Positions 33,701 to 43,751 of a DNA stretch of 64,000 bases are shown in pieces. The notes under the pieces are model-generated. The model made no database searches. It saw only the letters and a program-made list of their open reading frames with translations, and was not told the origin of the DNA. The stretch's first letter is position 1, and the number at the start of each line of letters is the position of its first letter. Position numbers and translations under genes: made by a program. This DNA comes from Diphasiastrum complanatum (Eukaryota > Streptophyta > Lycopodiopsida > Lycopodiales > Lycopodiaceae): assembly GCA_029204225.1 (NCBI GenBank), contig CM055109.1, forward strand, positions 34,976,496-35,040,495, in the 5' to 3' direction.

Positions 33701-35241
33701 ATATAGCTAGGTCAGATATTGCCACAGCAGTTGGCAAATGAGGCCAATTTCTGATGGTCCTGAAATAGATCATTGAAAATCAGCAAAGCAAGTCTCGAAG
33801 TATTCAAAAAAAATGTGTGGTTATGAAATTTGCTACTTTGGAGAAGATGGTCTGATCAGAAAATACGTTGATTTGGATTGAAGTGCTAACAAGAGCCTCC
33901 AAAGTCCATGAAGGCAAAATTGGGTTTTGTTATCTGGTTGGTCATTGGATTTGAGACGGCGGACTACCTGGAGTTACCTAAAGGTTCTGTTATAGAGGAA
34001 GAACGGGATCCTGTTTGGTCTAAGCAAGTACCATGGGCACGACAGTCTGAAGACAATCTTCTTGGATGGTGGGAGTATTGCAGTTTCTTTCCTATGCTTC
34101 GAGAAAGTATTATATTCTTTATGGATTGAGAGATTCTAACTGGCAGTTGAGCACATATCTCTTGCTGCTTGTGATATATTTTTTGGATGACTTATTCTTT
34201 ACAGGTAGCTGTGACAAACTCATTGAAAGTGAGAAAAAGTCACTAAGTGCAAAGTTTCAGATGAAGGATCACGGGAACTTACACTACTACCTCGGAATTG
34301 AGGTCTGGAGACAAAACAAGAACCTCATTTTTTTATGTGCTTTACAGAAACATTTTTTATGTGCTTTCAGTACAGAAACATTGCTCATGGAAGGCATATT
34401 GAGCCACAGTGCTTTACAATATACCTGCCTGTGTGCCACTGCACTTTCATCATGACAGTTTACGTTTAGTGTTTGTTATTTAAACAATCTTTGAGCTTTC
34501 ATTTATGTCTAACCGTTACAATGTTTGTAAACTGATTTAATAGTTTTTGATTTCACATCGTATTTATTAATGCATTCTGAAGTTCGTCGAGACTCGAAAA
34601 TTTGAATTTTTTAGGGTTAAACTTAGATTTCTAATGCCCCATGACCATTTTTATTATTTAGCACTATTTTTTATGAAAAACTTGAAAAAAAAACCATGTA
34701 CGGTTCTGAAAGGGAACGTGTTTTGAACGCCCGTTCCGTACGCGTTCCGAAACGGAACGGGCATCTATAAAGTATACTGCTTAGGGAAATTCATAACAAA
34801 ATGGCTGACAAATAAGGCAGAAAACGGCTTAAGTATTTACATGGAAAATGAGCGCTGTAATGTTGCAAGCGATCCTCCGCTGAACGCACCGATGCGGGGT
34901 AAAATTTGCCGCACCTCAGCAAAGTTTGATCGCTCCAGCCTGAACAAAGAAACTGAAATATAAGCAAGATAACAGCATTTGCTAGCTAACTGCTTGCAAT
35001 CGACAAAAAGAAATGCTTCAAAATTTAACGATTTCCACGGGTGTCGACCCTATTTCGACGCTTTCGATTGCGCATTTGGCTCATTAATGAATGTGATCAA
35101 TAGAGAGCTTCCAAAAACGTTGATATTATTAACAAAAATGGAAAACATTCACTTCGCACCACAAGTTCCCATAAGAACCTTTCTCGCACGCGGATTCTCC
35201 ATTGACTCTGCCACCGGGGGTCTCTGCCCTATCCCGCACAT
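16313..35241 (-). CDS. DUF72 (YecE-like) domain protein, 11 exons
   Basis: Exons, 5' to 3': 35241-35160, 34939-34841, 28647-28530, 28311-28210, 28084-28006, 18733-18650, 18250-18155, 17686-17624, 17518-17444, 17092-17015, 16927-16313 (stop TGA or equivalent included). All ten introns are GT-AG, all phases agree, and the total is 1491 nt, giving 496 residues. DUF72 landmarks: GTCGWSDQTLL near 25, VEVDTSTYAIPP at 62-73, FLFHFKAFGLFC near 90, HLGVVVFQ to 160, AVEFRCREW at 189-197, ELALIAADE near 214, FMYIRVHRRE at 257-266, and IYFMWGTDWEDQPLINAK near 295. Bacterial relatives are about 240-300-residue TIM-barrel-like proteins of unknown activity. Residues about 330-496 are an added low-similarity tail with basic clusters (RARKR, SKKK) ending in LMSFFKRVS. 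An in-frame TAA precedes Met1; Met14 is an alternative start. No promoter element was identified. The gene appears intact although two introns exceed 6 kb. Confidence 0.88.
19802..20043 (+). repeat. 2 x 121-bp tandem duplication in hAT
   Basis: Copies at 19802-19922 and 19923-20043, about 90% identical. Each contains CCCCATGTGTGG and ends GATTGGTGGGC. Both copies stay open in one frame, each containing LEGECLLSTYQG. Confidence 0.88.
20390..21458 (+). pseudogene. hAT transposase, DUF659 and central part
   Basis: Reads FLKGVDASRVGVV, then EVGAQHVVQVVADNASN and CPTIVWTPCAQHTASIF, the DUF659 RNase-H-like core of plant hAT transposases (D-N-AS-N and W-PC-xH). Further on it has FWRLAE, VYHVLRLVDREGSTIDLIYE and, after an intron-like gap ending GTTAG, LSERWHDSRNFFHKPIHAIN. 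Several stops interrupt the frame. The sequence is cut at 21458 by the nested element and its C-terminus resumes near 26.48 kb. Confidence 0.75.
21459..23285 (+). mobile_element. Nested hAT element, 1827 bp
   Basis: Flanked by perfect 8-bp duplications TGTGGGAC (21451-21458 and 23286-23293). The ends are CAAGGTT and AATCTTG (inverse CAAGATT, one mismatch). Clusters of the palindrome GGTTCGAACC or its half-sites lie just inside both ends (21479-21526 and 23203-23280), as expected for subterminal transposase-binding repeats. It carries only the C-terminal part of a transposase gene, so it is a deletion derivative. Confidence 0.85.
21545..22823 (+). pseudogene. hAT transposase C-terminus with acidic tail
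   Basis: Exon-like blocks: VYPDVREQDNMLDELQIFRQ (about 21553), then WWSKFGVDVPKLRRLAIRIL with CERNWSVHSMIHTKKRNRLS (21820-22043), the hAT C-terminal dimerisation domain. Next comes VNPDLIDVAKVPELPPRD, one stop (TAG), then SEEDVYAFLQEEAMQSA. A last block (to TAG at 22823) is an acidic Glu/Ser-rich tail ending RRLRRRRA. Introns with GT/AG-like borders separate them. The DUF659 half is missing inside this element. Confidence 0.75.
23465..26475 (+). mobile_element. Copia LTR-element relic nested in hAT
   Basis: Two LTR copies, 23788-24164 and 26082-26475, end TTCCGACA. The left one is followed by a tRNA-iMet-type PBS (TGGTATAAGAGCAGG). The right one is preceded by a polypurine run of G's and starts TGTCCATGGGGCAAG. 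The 300 bp before the left LTR duplicates internal sequence before the right LTR (25310-25600), so two copies have recombined. A possible 5-bp duplication ATGGC (23460-23464, 26476-26480) is weak evidence for the outer limits. Confidence 0.65.
24840..25265 (+). pseudogene. Copia reverse transcriptase scrap
   Basis: Includes IGFETNYLELLEGSVIEEEW and, in shifted frames, traces of an LLLL...DDLFF block, LIESEKKSLSAEFEMKDLGD and YYLGIEVW, the RVT_2 region after the YVDD box. Many stops and shifts. Nearly the same sequence recurs at 33907-34350. Confidence 0.65.
26481..27400 (+). pseudogene. hAT transposase C-terminus of the outer element
   Basis: Reads MLDFEHRQGYFIGSQGEYDE, then STPDIAALATRILAQDC, a stop in place of Glu before RNWSTWSLMHTKRRNKLS, and LNRLVCCTTNLRLVRQMQ: the hAT dimerisation domain. 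The tail (26950-27400) is charged and repetitive (GRGRGKGRDKGKGKGKG in one frame). It continues the transposase interrupted at 21458. Confidence 0.72.
28006..28647 (-). other. DUF72 gene exons 3-5
   Basis: Exon 3 (28647-28530) encodes VEVDTSTYAIPP and FLFHFKAFG. Exon 4 (28311-28210) encodes CPIAALPAIVRSRFSSMRVD. Exon 5 (28084-28006) encodes DEIWQIFNNSLEPVHEAGHL and ends VVVFQ. Phases 2 and 2 join them cleanly. A 9.27-kb intron separates exon 5 from exon 6. Confidence 0.87.
29440..30150 (+). pseudogene. Copia gag (UBN2) relic
   Basis: A 170-codon frame contains GETAKQFWDQLKCTYEAKRF, KLSSFRMAGEG, LVYTILTSLPGSYDPLVMSL and LDLEFVKARRM, the order of the UBN2/gag domain of copia elements. A decayed zinc knuckle (ATIDQFGHLIHNCLKKQ) follows the stop near 29978. 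It lies in DUF72 intron 2 on the opposite strand. Confidence 0.7.
30190..30603 (-). pseudogene. Ty3/gypsy gag fragment
   Basis: 127-codon frame with FEFYRKYVTIHMGNRPLDAY, FQEVYSRFAIDPALVKLHFI and GLPKHFQLEVRRNQPHTLED, the Retrotrans_gag pattern. Both ends are cut off. The family-1 copia LTR begins 28 bp beyond its start, suggesting that LTR inserted here. Confidence 0.65.
30631..31634 (+). mobile_element. Copia family-1 5' LTR and PBS
   Basis: LTR starts TGTTGGATTATTCTCCT and ends TTTCCAACA, followed at once by TGGTATCAGAGCTTTG, a primer-binding site for tRNA-iMet. Length 1004 bp. The same start occurs in inverted orientation at 42787. Confidence 0.85.
31811..32634 (+). pseudogene. Copia family-1 gag
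   Basis: MDSQSKAGLISDKLNGSNYH starts 176 bp after the PBS. The UBN2 domain follows (WKSKNGKAFALIILNISD, then LRRKFFTLKMSNNDSLQNHI and MTLLSSLPSTYENWVM). A frameshift near 32345 separates it from the zinc knuckle FCRYCKRNNHEIQDCR (CX2CX4HX4C, complete) and an acidic linker. A protease trace (FLESGAT after an in-frame TGA) lies at about 32633-32655. Confidence 0.8.
32660..33072 (+). pseudogene. Copia integrase, internally deleted
   Basis: HLNYASVSNMSKQSLALDLD and VCHSCILGKQTRIPF are the pre-integrase HHCC region. VHSNICGPMQTPSLLDAKYF and FITFIDQFSRRTAVYF start the catalytic core. The frame then jumps to SNLRVFGCTAYAQIPHDLRK, which lies beyond the core, so most of the catalytic domain was deleted in frame. 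Confidence 0.75.
33075..33900. other. No gene recognised
   Basis: Intron 2 sequence without recognisable coding. Short frames at 33133-33345 (minus) and 33295-33516 (plus) have no motif I know. Confidence 0.35.
33907..34400 (+). pseudogene. Copia reverse transcriptase scrap, second copy
   Basis: VIGFETADYLELPKGSVIEE, then in a second frame YLLLLVIYFLDDLFFTGSCD (the YVDD-type active site with DD kept) and LHYYLGIEVWRQNKNLIFL. It matches 24840-25265 closely, so both descend from one element. Confidence 0.72.
34729..34762. repeat. 10-bp perfect inverted repeat
   Basis: GCCCGTTCCG and CGGAACGGGC, 14 bases apart, within a GTTCCG-rich block resembling hAT subterminal repeats. It lies about 80 bp inside intron 2 from the exon 2 donor. 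Confidence 0.8.
34841..35241 (-). other. DUF72 gene exons 1-2 and start
   Basis: Exon 1 (35241-35160) carries the start and ends in MGTC plus one base. Exon 2 (34939-34841) completes GWSDQTLLRCGKFYP and AEDRLQHYSAHFP, the conserved DUF72 N-terminus. Exon 2 ends in phase 1 and forms a Cys codon with exon 3 across a 6.2-kb intron. Confidence 0.87.
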
Positions 35242-35269
35242 GCGTCCGCAAGATAGAAGTTAAACAAAC

Positions 35270-36300
35270 GTCAGTTCAAGTGGCAAATTTTAACATTCAG
35301 AAAAAACCACGGCATTTTTACTATCTTCGTCTCTACTAGCGATTTGATTAGAAAACATGCATAAGCTACCAAAGATGAGCTTTATTATCATCCAACCAGT
35401 AGTAAAGCAAATCCTTCAGCTTCCTATACCTTCGATTGCTGCTGAATGAAGTCCCCTTGTTGATCAATCATCCTCACAACACAAGGATTCAAGCCGAGCA
35501 AGAACAAGCTCAGATTTATGGCGATGCATATATTTGATTTGATCGAGTTCGATCAAAACATAAGAAATGCTTGAATTGGCAGGATGGAAAGCCAAGATGG
35601 CGGGAGAGGGCTAAAGGAATTGGCCTTGGAGTAATTTTCTATGGAAGACTATTTTGCCCCATTCATTTGGTCTTTAGCATAAGTTTTGATTGGATCTCTT
35701 TTCTAGAGAATTAATTGTCGACACCCCCATAAAAGCCCAAATCTCATAACGGGGTCAGAGGCCCCACTTCGACCCCTAAGTCAGTTATGATTATGAAGGG
35801 TTTGAGCCCCAGTGGGAATATGGTTGTGGGATTAAACCATATTTGATGGTTGGGAGGTCTAAAACCCATGATGGTGGATTGATATGGAACTAACAGTGAC
35901 TCATCATGAAGTGACTAAGGTATATTTTCTTCTTCTTTCCACTATACTTTTGCAAAAAAGATGAGTTAATTTGTTCTAGAAAAAGAAATAGCCTTTTGGC
36001 CTTCTGTTTTTTTTTCTAGTCTAAAAAAGAAAAAAAAAATTAGTTGTAATCAAATTGAGCATAAAATATGCAAAAGGTGGGCACTATTCGAGGGAGGATA
36101 TTTTTTCTCAAGATGCTACAAAAAGAAGACCAATCCATCCAAGGAACCAAAGCAAGGGGGCCAAGGTAAAGGGTGGAGCTACAAGTTCAAAATGCAAATG
36201 CAAGAAGGACAAATCCAAGGAAAGGTGAATGAGGCTTGGGAGTCTCACAAGGACTTGCAAGATTTGTCTTCAAGAGTCCATCACAAAACAAGTCAAACCT
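35270..36300. other. Upstream region of the DUF72 gene
   Basis: Presumed promoter side of the minus-strand gene (higher coordinates). I see no clear TATA box or recognised motif. 36050-36300 may already be 3' non-coding DNA of the copia pol to its right. Confidence 0.35.
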
Positions 36301-36316
36301 TTTGAAATTTTTCATT

Positions 36317-39300
36317 TTAAATTGCATTGCCTAGTTTAGTAAGTAGATCAGCTACACATTCATTGCTTGGAACATGCTCCAAAGCAATCTCCTTGGCTTG
36401 CACCATTTCTCTCACAAAGTGGTGGCATATCTCAATGTGCTTAGATCTTGCATGAAAGATTGGGTTATATGCAAGGTGTTGGGCTGATATATTGTCATTG
36501 TAGATGATTGGTACCTCCTCTGAATCCATGATCTTTAGCTCCACCAATAATCTCTTGACCCAAAGTACCTCCTTTGTAGTGGTTGTCAAAGTTTTGTACT
36601 CGGCCTCGGTTGAAGATAGAGATATAGTTTCTTGTTTTTTTGAAAGCCATGAAACCACACCTTCTCCTATGAAAGTTGAATAGCACTTGTTGATTTCCTA
36701 TCCCTCTTGTCCCCTACAAAATCTGAATCACTAAATGCATGAAGGTTAATCACATCTCCTCTATATAGAACCCCAAAATCCAATGTACCCGAGATGTATC
36801 TTAGAATCCTCTTAGCCTTTTTCCAGTGGATATTCAATGGTTTTTGCATGGATTGGCTCAACCTACATACACTAAAGCTAAGATCTGGTCTAGTTATAAT
36901 GATCCACATTAAAGAGCCTATAAGTTTCCTAAACAAAGTGATGTCCGTGAAGGATCCTTCATCATCTTCATTTGGCACTTTTACATCTTGCTCCATTGGT
37001 GTGTCAACACTTTTGCATTCTTCCATCTTAAACTTCTTCAAAAGACTTTGAGCATAGTTTACTTGACTTATAAAGATAAAATCAGATCCTCTAAGTACCT
37101 CTATGCCTAAGATGAAGTGAATACACCCTAGATCTACCATCTTGAACTCTAAGGATCTATCTTGATTTTTTTCAATACCCTCAACACTATTTCCACTAAT
37201 GATGATGTCATCTACATAAATGAGTAATAGTACAATACCAACATCATCAAACTTAATGTAAAGAGTGGGATCATATTCACTTTGAACAAAAGAAAGTGAA
37301 ATAAGATGGCAATGTAATCTTGAATTCCAAGATCTCGAGGCTTGCTTCAAGCCATAGATGCTTCTTTGAAGATGGCATACTTTGTTCTCCATTCCATGCT
37401 TGATGAACCCTTGTGGCTGCTCCATATAGATATCCTCTTCCAAAAACCATTCAAGAAAGCATTAGAGACATCCACTTGACATAGAATCCATCCAAAATGT
37501 GATGCAAGTGCAATGATTAGTCTTATTGTGACCATCTTGGCCATGGGTGCAAAAGTTTCCTCATAGTCTATCCCTCTCTCTTGAGCATAACCTTTGCAAC
37601 TAGTCTTGCTTTATGTTTGTTAACACTACCATTTGCATTCAACTTAAGCTTGAAGACCCACCTACATCCTATTACATTCCTTTGAGGTCTATCAACAAGC
37701 AACCAAGTTTCATTCTGAATTAAGGCATTATACTCATCCAACATAGCTTTATAGCATTCTTTGGAGTTCAATGCTTCTTTAACATTAGATGGTTCTTCAA
37801 TACTATATAAAGCATAAGAAGTGGATGAGATACCCTCAACTTGTTGCCCTTTGCCTTGATATGTGAGCCTTGATGGCTCCACTTTTGCTCTTGAAGATCT
37901 CCTTGGTGTGATAGGTGGGTTTGGTGCTTGCTCCTCCATGAGCTCCTCCTCGAAATCAAGATCTTGCTCCTCGGCCATCTTCTTCTTGATTGTTGGAGCA
38001 CTTGAGCCTTCTTCAAGCATATGCGTGTGATGTTCATCAAATCTAACATCCCTTGAAACAACAAATTTGTTCAAGGATGGGAGATAGATTTTGTAGCCCT
38101 TGCTTGAGCTTGCATATCCAAGCATGATCCCTCTTGTGGGAAATGGATCCTCCTTGGTTATTGTTTCCAATGGCACATGCACATAACATATACACCCAAA
38201 AACTTTCAAGTGATTAAGATTGGGTTTCTCTCCATGCAACATCTCATAAGGAGTTTTGCCTTCAATTGCTTTGCAAGACACCCTATTCATCAAGTAGTTT
38301 GCACATACAAGAGATTCACCCCAAAAGAATTTGGGCAAACAAGCATCCAGTCTTAAAGTCTTAGAACATTCACATAATGTTCTATTCCTTCTTTCAGCAC
38401 CTCCATTTTGTTGAGGAGTGTAAGTACAATAAGTCTCTTTCTTGATCCCTTCCTAGTCACAAAAGGCCTTGAACTCATTGGAGAATTATTCTAAACCATT
38501 GTCACTTCTAAGAATCTTGATGCTATGATTATGATGCTTTTCCACAAACAACTTGAACTTTACAAAAGTATCAAATACTTGAGATTTGAAGGAAAGTAAG
38601 AACACCCAACAATATCTTGAGTAGTCATCAATGAAGGTTAAAAACATGGATGGACCTCCATTAGATTTGGTGCTAGCAATATGCACATCCGAGTGTATGA
38701 GTTCAAGAGGATGAGATGACTTTGTGATGGAGTTAGGAAACACCTTCTTATGTGCCTTGGATAAAGCACAAGCTTCACAAACCTTGTCTTCCTTCACAAT
38801 AGACCTTGGTAGGCCTAAAACATACTCCTCCTTGATCATAGCCTCCATGGAACCCGAGTTGACATGTCCAAGTCTTTTGTGCCATAAAGTGAAGGTAGAT
38901 ATATCTTGCTCTTCTCGGCCAACATGACAACATTAGTATCCACAAATGCATCCAACTTATAAAGTTTGCCAAGTCTAGTGCCCTTAGCCACTATCTTACC
39001 CTTCTTCTTGATAAAACATTCATTTGAAGCAAAGTCAACATTGAAACCATTGTCTACCATTTGGCCAACACTTAGTAGATTCTTTGTTATTGTATGAATG
39101 TATCTATGCTGATCTTTTTGGAAGATCCTAAGCAAAGGAAAATGCTACCAACTCCTTCAATCTTACAAGCTTCATCGTTTGCTGTATAGATAGACTTTAT
39201 AGGTCCATCATAAGATAAGAGAGAAGAGAAAAACTCTTTTTTGCTAGTCATGTGTGAACTAGCACCTGAGTCAATCCACCAAGGATCTTCTCTTTTGAAG

Positions 39301-39996
39301 CTTGTTGAAGAAAATATGGACATCATGAGAGAGTCCTCATGTGAACTCTCCTCCTCCTCCTCTTTGCTGGCTTTGATCTTGCTTCCTCTTGAAGCATTGC
39401 GAGGCATAATGCCCCATCTTGCTACAATAGTACCACTTCACCTTCGATTTGTCCTTCTTGAGTTTGGTGGTTGATAGAGATGCCTTTGAGGGTCCTTCTT
39501 GATCCTAAAGCTTTGAAGACTTCTTAGATGTTGATCCTTTGCCTTTGCACTTCCCTTTGCCTTTGGTGAAGAGAGCTTGGTCATCTCCACCTTGGATGGA
39601 AAGTCTATCCATCCTCTCTTGCATTTGGCTCCTTCTTGATTCCTCAGCCATGAGTGTGCCTTGGAGCTCTTCAAGTATGGGTAGCTTACCCGTAATTGCA
39701 TATCCATGAACCAAATTGTCAAATTCAAAGCTTAGTCCATTCAATATGAGTTGAACAAGCTCTTCATCCTTGATGGGATCACCTATGAAGGCTAGCTCTT
39801 TGTTCAATTCCTTCACTCTTAAGACAAAAGTATGTGCACTCTCTCCTTTCTTTTGATAGCTTCTATAGATTTGATTCTTCAAAGCTAACATCCTAGTTTG
39901 GTTCTTGGATTCATAGACCTTTTGCAAAGTCTCCCAAGCATCTTGAGCCAAAGGGCAATCTCCTACCTCTCTTAAGAGTTCATTTGCAACATTCAT
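36317..39996 (-). pseudogene. Copia gag-pol, nearly complete
   Basis: Reads gag (39996-39505, MNVANELLREVGDCPLAQDA), a zinc knuckle WYYCSKMGHYASQC near 39420 whose first Cys is Trp, protease WWIDSGASSHMTS near 39290, pre-integrase KNLLSVGQMVDNGF, integrase (FLTFIDDYSRYCWVF, ILRSDNGLE, then a stop, [20 protein letters not shown]), reverse transcriptase ([47 protein letters not shown]) and RNase H (SWLSKKQETISLSSTEAEYK, ADLLTKLG). Breaks: frameshifts near 39130, 38850, 37570 and 36680 and a stop near 38485. The catalytic residues I can check are otherwise present. No LTR abuts its 3' end, and a foreign gag fragment adjoins its 5' end, so it is a fragment without both LTRs. Confidence 0.85.
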
Positions 39997-40004
39997 TTTT
40001 AGTT

Positions 40005-40837
40005 GAGTTTGCTTCTGATTTGTTGCAGTCTTCTTGGAGCTTTTCTGTTTCTGTCGCTTAGAGCCTTTGTTGACTTATAGAGCTCGAGAGGAGGAAGTAG
40101 ACGGAGTGTCTTGACTTCTTTGATTATCTTCTTGCAGAAACATAGTGATAACTCTAGTAGGAGTTAAATCTGTGTGTGTTGATATGATCATCACTCAGTT
40201 CTCATATGTAGAGGGCGAGCTTGAAAGCAATGTCATAATTTCATCTTGATCATCTATGACTGATCCGACAACGGCCATCTGTTGCAAAAGATTCTTAAAC
40301 TAGTTAATGTGACTCTGAAGTGAATCACTAGTAGACATTTTGAATGTGAAGAATTTCCTTCGTAGATGTAACTTAGTAGTTATGTCCCTCACGTCATATA
40401 GTGAGTTCAAAATGTCGCAAACGTCTCTTGACGTTTTAGCTTCAGCTATGTGTCCAATCTGTGTATCTGATATATTGAGGATAATGCGAAAGCTTTACCG
40501 TCCTTCGATTTCCACATTGAGTTGTCGTCTTCAGATTTTACTTTTGTACCTGTAACAACATCCCATAAGTCACTGGCGATTAGCAAGGTCTTCATCGTAA
40601 ATTTTCACAAATAATAATTGGATCCATTCAGCTTGTCTACGACAAGACCAAGTTTACTTTGAGAATCCATCTAGAACTTAGTATGTCGATTGTATCGATG
40701 ACGCTAAGATGTGGTAATGTCAATAATAGGAAATCAATTCTCTGATACTGAAAGGTTGAAAAGAACTGAAGAGTATGATATCAAATTGATATCACAAAAG
40801 ATATCATGTATTAGAGCTTTCGCTCTGATATCATGTT
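40005..40837 (-). pseudogene. Copia family-1 gag, inverted copy
   Basis: Starts near 40672 as MDSQSKLGLVVDKLNGSNYY and carries decayed matches to the family-1 gag at 31811 (SEDDNSMWKSKDGKAFALSS) with many stops. A PBS-like TGATATCAGAGC follows LTR end CCAACA near 40837. It is cut at about 40005 by the start of the other copia's gag. Confidence 0.7.
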
Positions 40838-40859
40838 GGAATCAAATAAAGAAGTAGTG

Positions 40860-41703
40860 AAATTGCTATGATACCATGTCGGAAAGTGGTGTGCAGGAGA
40901 TAGGTCTAGCTCGAAAAGAAACGAATGAAAATAATTTGTGTTGAAATGGAAAAATAATCCATCTTGACTTTAGGCTTGCTGCAAATATTGTACCATGCAA
41001 GTATGTTGTTCATAAATGCAAAATGCCAAGTTTGGCCTAGATAGAACTCGAGCTACATGAATATGTCATATCTAGAATGATGAGTACAACTTGCATACAG
41101 ATTGTAGACATAGAATTAACAAAATTATGCTAGTAGAAACTCATGGCAATTCACATGCATTAAATGTAAGTGATCCATAGTGACATGCAAGGCATGCACA
41201 AAGTGTAATGGATACATGCATGATGATTTGTGCATTTCTAGTTAGAACTAGGACACTTGGAAAAAGTTGGTAGAAATTCATGCATGAGAAGTGACAAATG
41301 TCACATAGACTCTAGTTTTCACTTTAGATGTCATTTAATGATGGATGGATGTGATTCTACCTCGAGCTACCTCAAACTCCATAAATATGTGTAGCTCTCC
41401 TCATATTTTTTTATGAAGAACCAAAGCTTTGTATCTATCTCTTGCCATTTTGGATCCACACAAATTTTGCTTGTTATCTCTCTATTTGTCTCTCTCTCTA
41501 ACTCGTGTTGAGGCTAATGCTAATACACTGATATCTTGTACTTTTGCTCATTAATGATTCATTGCTATCATATTCTGATTCTATACTAGATTTTGTTAAT
41601 CAATCTAGAATCAGATTATTGTGCTAATCATAAAGCTTAATTAGATCTATCATACTTGTGGATCTTTCCCACACGTGTGAATTATGAGAAATTTTGTCAA
41701 TTT
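40860..41703 (-). mobile_element. Copia LTR (second family) inside family-1 LTR
   Basis: Ends TTTCCGACA and is followed by TGGTATCATAGC, a PBS, in minus orientation (near 40884-40870). It includes CACACGTGTG at about 41671, like the LTR at 51168. It splits the inverted family-1 LTR, whose sequence resumes at about 41705. The left limit is approximate. Confidence 0.55.
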
Positions 41704-41704
41704 G

Positions 41705-42787
41705 TGTGTCTAGAAAGAAAACTTTTCGTGCATGGCGGAATAAACAATCTTCATCTGCATGACTACGCCTATCAATTTCAAACAAGACAATAGTGATAGA
41801 AATCATGTTTGAACTTATAGTAACTAACTTTGAAATTGTCAATACTATAATGATTATGTAGCCAAACAATTAAGCATCGAAAAATATCAAACAAATAATT
41901 AGTCGCAAATTGTTCGTGAATTAGTCGCGAAGAAATACATAAACGCATACATTCTGAGATGAAAATTGAACGCAATGAAGGATAGTATTGATTCATTATG
42001 AAAACGTAACAGAAGTACATGAGTACAATAAGTTGCGGATCGAAGTCGCGTATTCTATGCTATCTCTAAACGGCTAAAATGAAAGTCTGAATTAAGCGCA
42101 ATAGCAATCTCTAAAACAACTCTAAGAAGTGAGCTAGAATGCTCAGGAGTGTTCAAGCTCGCAGGCTTGAGAGAGAGAGCTAACTATTCAAATGCTTGAT
42201 CATAACTTCAACTTTTGATGATCATTCTAATTATGAAATTGTATGAATACGAACAACTATTTATACTAAGAAATTAGGTCATCAATTGCAATCGCGAGTT
42301 GGCTGGTGATCCACTGGCATCCATCCGGTTCCTTGTCATTGACTGTTGATAAGCGGTGAAATTGGCCGTAAACGTTCTATCTGCACAAATGAACCAAAAC
42401 TGTAGCTCTGCAGAAATGAACTAAAACAGCCACAAGAGCGACCCTGTCAGGTTTTTCGCTAAAAATGCAAAAAAGGAGAAGGTGCTCTTGAATCTCATTT
42501 AGGGTCCCCCCACACTTTGCCAAAGCCATTTCCCTAACATTTGAGGCTCTTATGAAGAAAAAAAAATGAAAAATGTGACACTGTGATTTCACACGAGATT
42601 TCTTTTAGGCGAAAAATGTGAAAAAGAGACACTGCATTTTTCAACGGGATTTCTGACAGGCGAAAAAGAGGACACTGTTGTAAACTCCTTGTAATTTTGC
42701 AGATTGTGTAAATCCGCAAAACTAGATAAACAATGGATGAAAATTAAAACCGATTAGCCAATTGGTAAGAAGGAGAATAATCCAACA
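41705..42787 (-). mobile_element. Copia family-1 LTR, inverted copy
   Basis: Starts at 42787 with TGTTGGATTATTCTCCT and continues with diverged matches to 30631-31600 (for example TTTAATYTTCATCC, ATTCCGC-GCACGA-AAGTTTTCTTTCT). The end piece lies at about 40838-40860 beyond the inserted LTR. Confidence 0.72.
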
Positions 42788-42789
42788 TT

Positions 42790-43750
42790 TCTATCTTTAG
42801 AATCTTACTAGCATGAGAAGCTCTGATACTCCTCTCTGTAAATTTGTTTTCTGCCCACTTAGCAAAAGCACTGGAAAGAAAAGTTTATTCTTGTTTACAT
42901 GGTTTAGAAACATTTCTTTTGATTTTTAAATCACTAAAGCAAAGACTTTTCAAAACAAATTTGTATTAAAACTTTGGTTTCTTATTGGCTTCTTCAGACT
43001 AACTAGATGTGAAAAGACTACTTGTCCTTTTTATGCCATCTAATACGTTTGAATAGGCCTCTTACAACATTACAAAATATGAGCTTTGTATGCTCTATGG
43101 ATACTTCATGTTGGAAAGTAGGCGCCTTGCTATAAACTGATTGTATGTTGAAATTGTATGAATCTATGAGGAACCCAGGTAGAAAAATGCATAAGGACTA
43201 CTAAAAACAAAGACTTTTTGAACGATATGTTATTGTATTTGACAACCGATTATGGTGTGATGGAAACCACTTTAGAAGTTGTTTATGAAGTAGTTGAGTA
43301 CTTGAAAGATGGGCTATCAAACTGAATGCATACAAGAAATGTACCAATAATAAGATAAATGATTAAGATTAATAGTAGGATACAAAATTAGGGTTTATGT
43401 TTCTTCCTTCTAAAAGGATGTTTCAAATGAAAGGCATGCTTTTTAACTTGGTGTTCGTGTATTAAATCAATAGTAAATAAGGCGACCGTGCAACTTACTA
43501 AATGGAGAGTGGGTATTTCTCAGGTATGTCCTCACCACACATACATGTATGAGGCTATATTGTACTTCATACTGAATACCATCGTTGTAAACTATAACAT
43601 TTCTTTGGAGACTTGTTTAGGGTTTGGTTAAGGTTGCTTATATATAAATTTCATATGAATATGTGATATGGTGTACTCATTTCCACACGAAAGGGATGTT
43701 CTAAAGCTATTCCTTAACTATGGTAAGTTATTTTCTGTTTTAGATCATTC
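42790..43750. other. No gene recognised
   Basis: AT-rich DNA, probably decayed retroelement non-coding sequence. I see no supported feature. Confidence 0.35.
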
Positions 43751-43751
43751 A

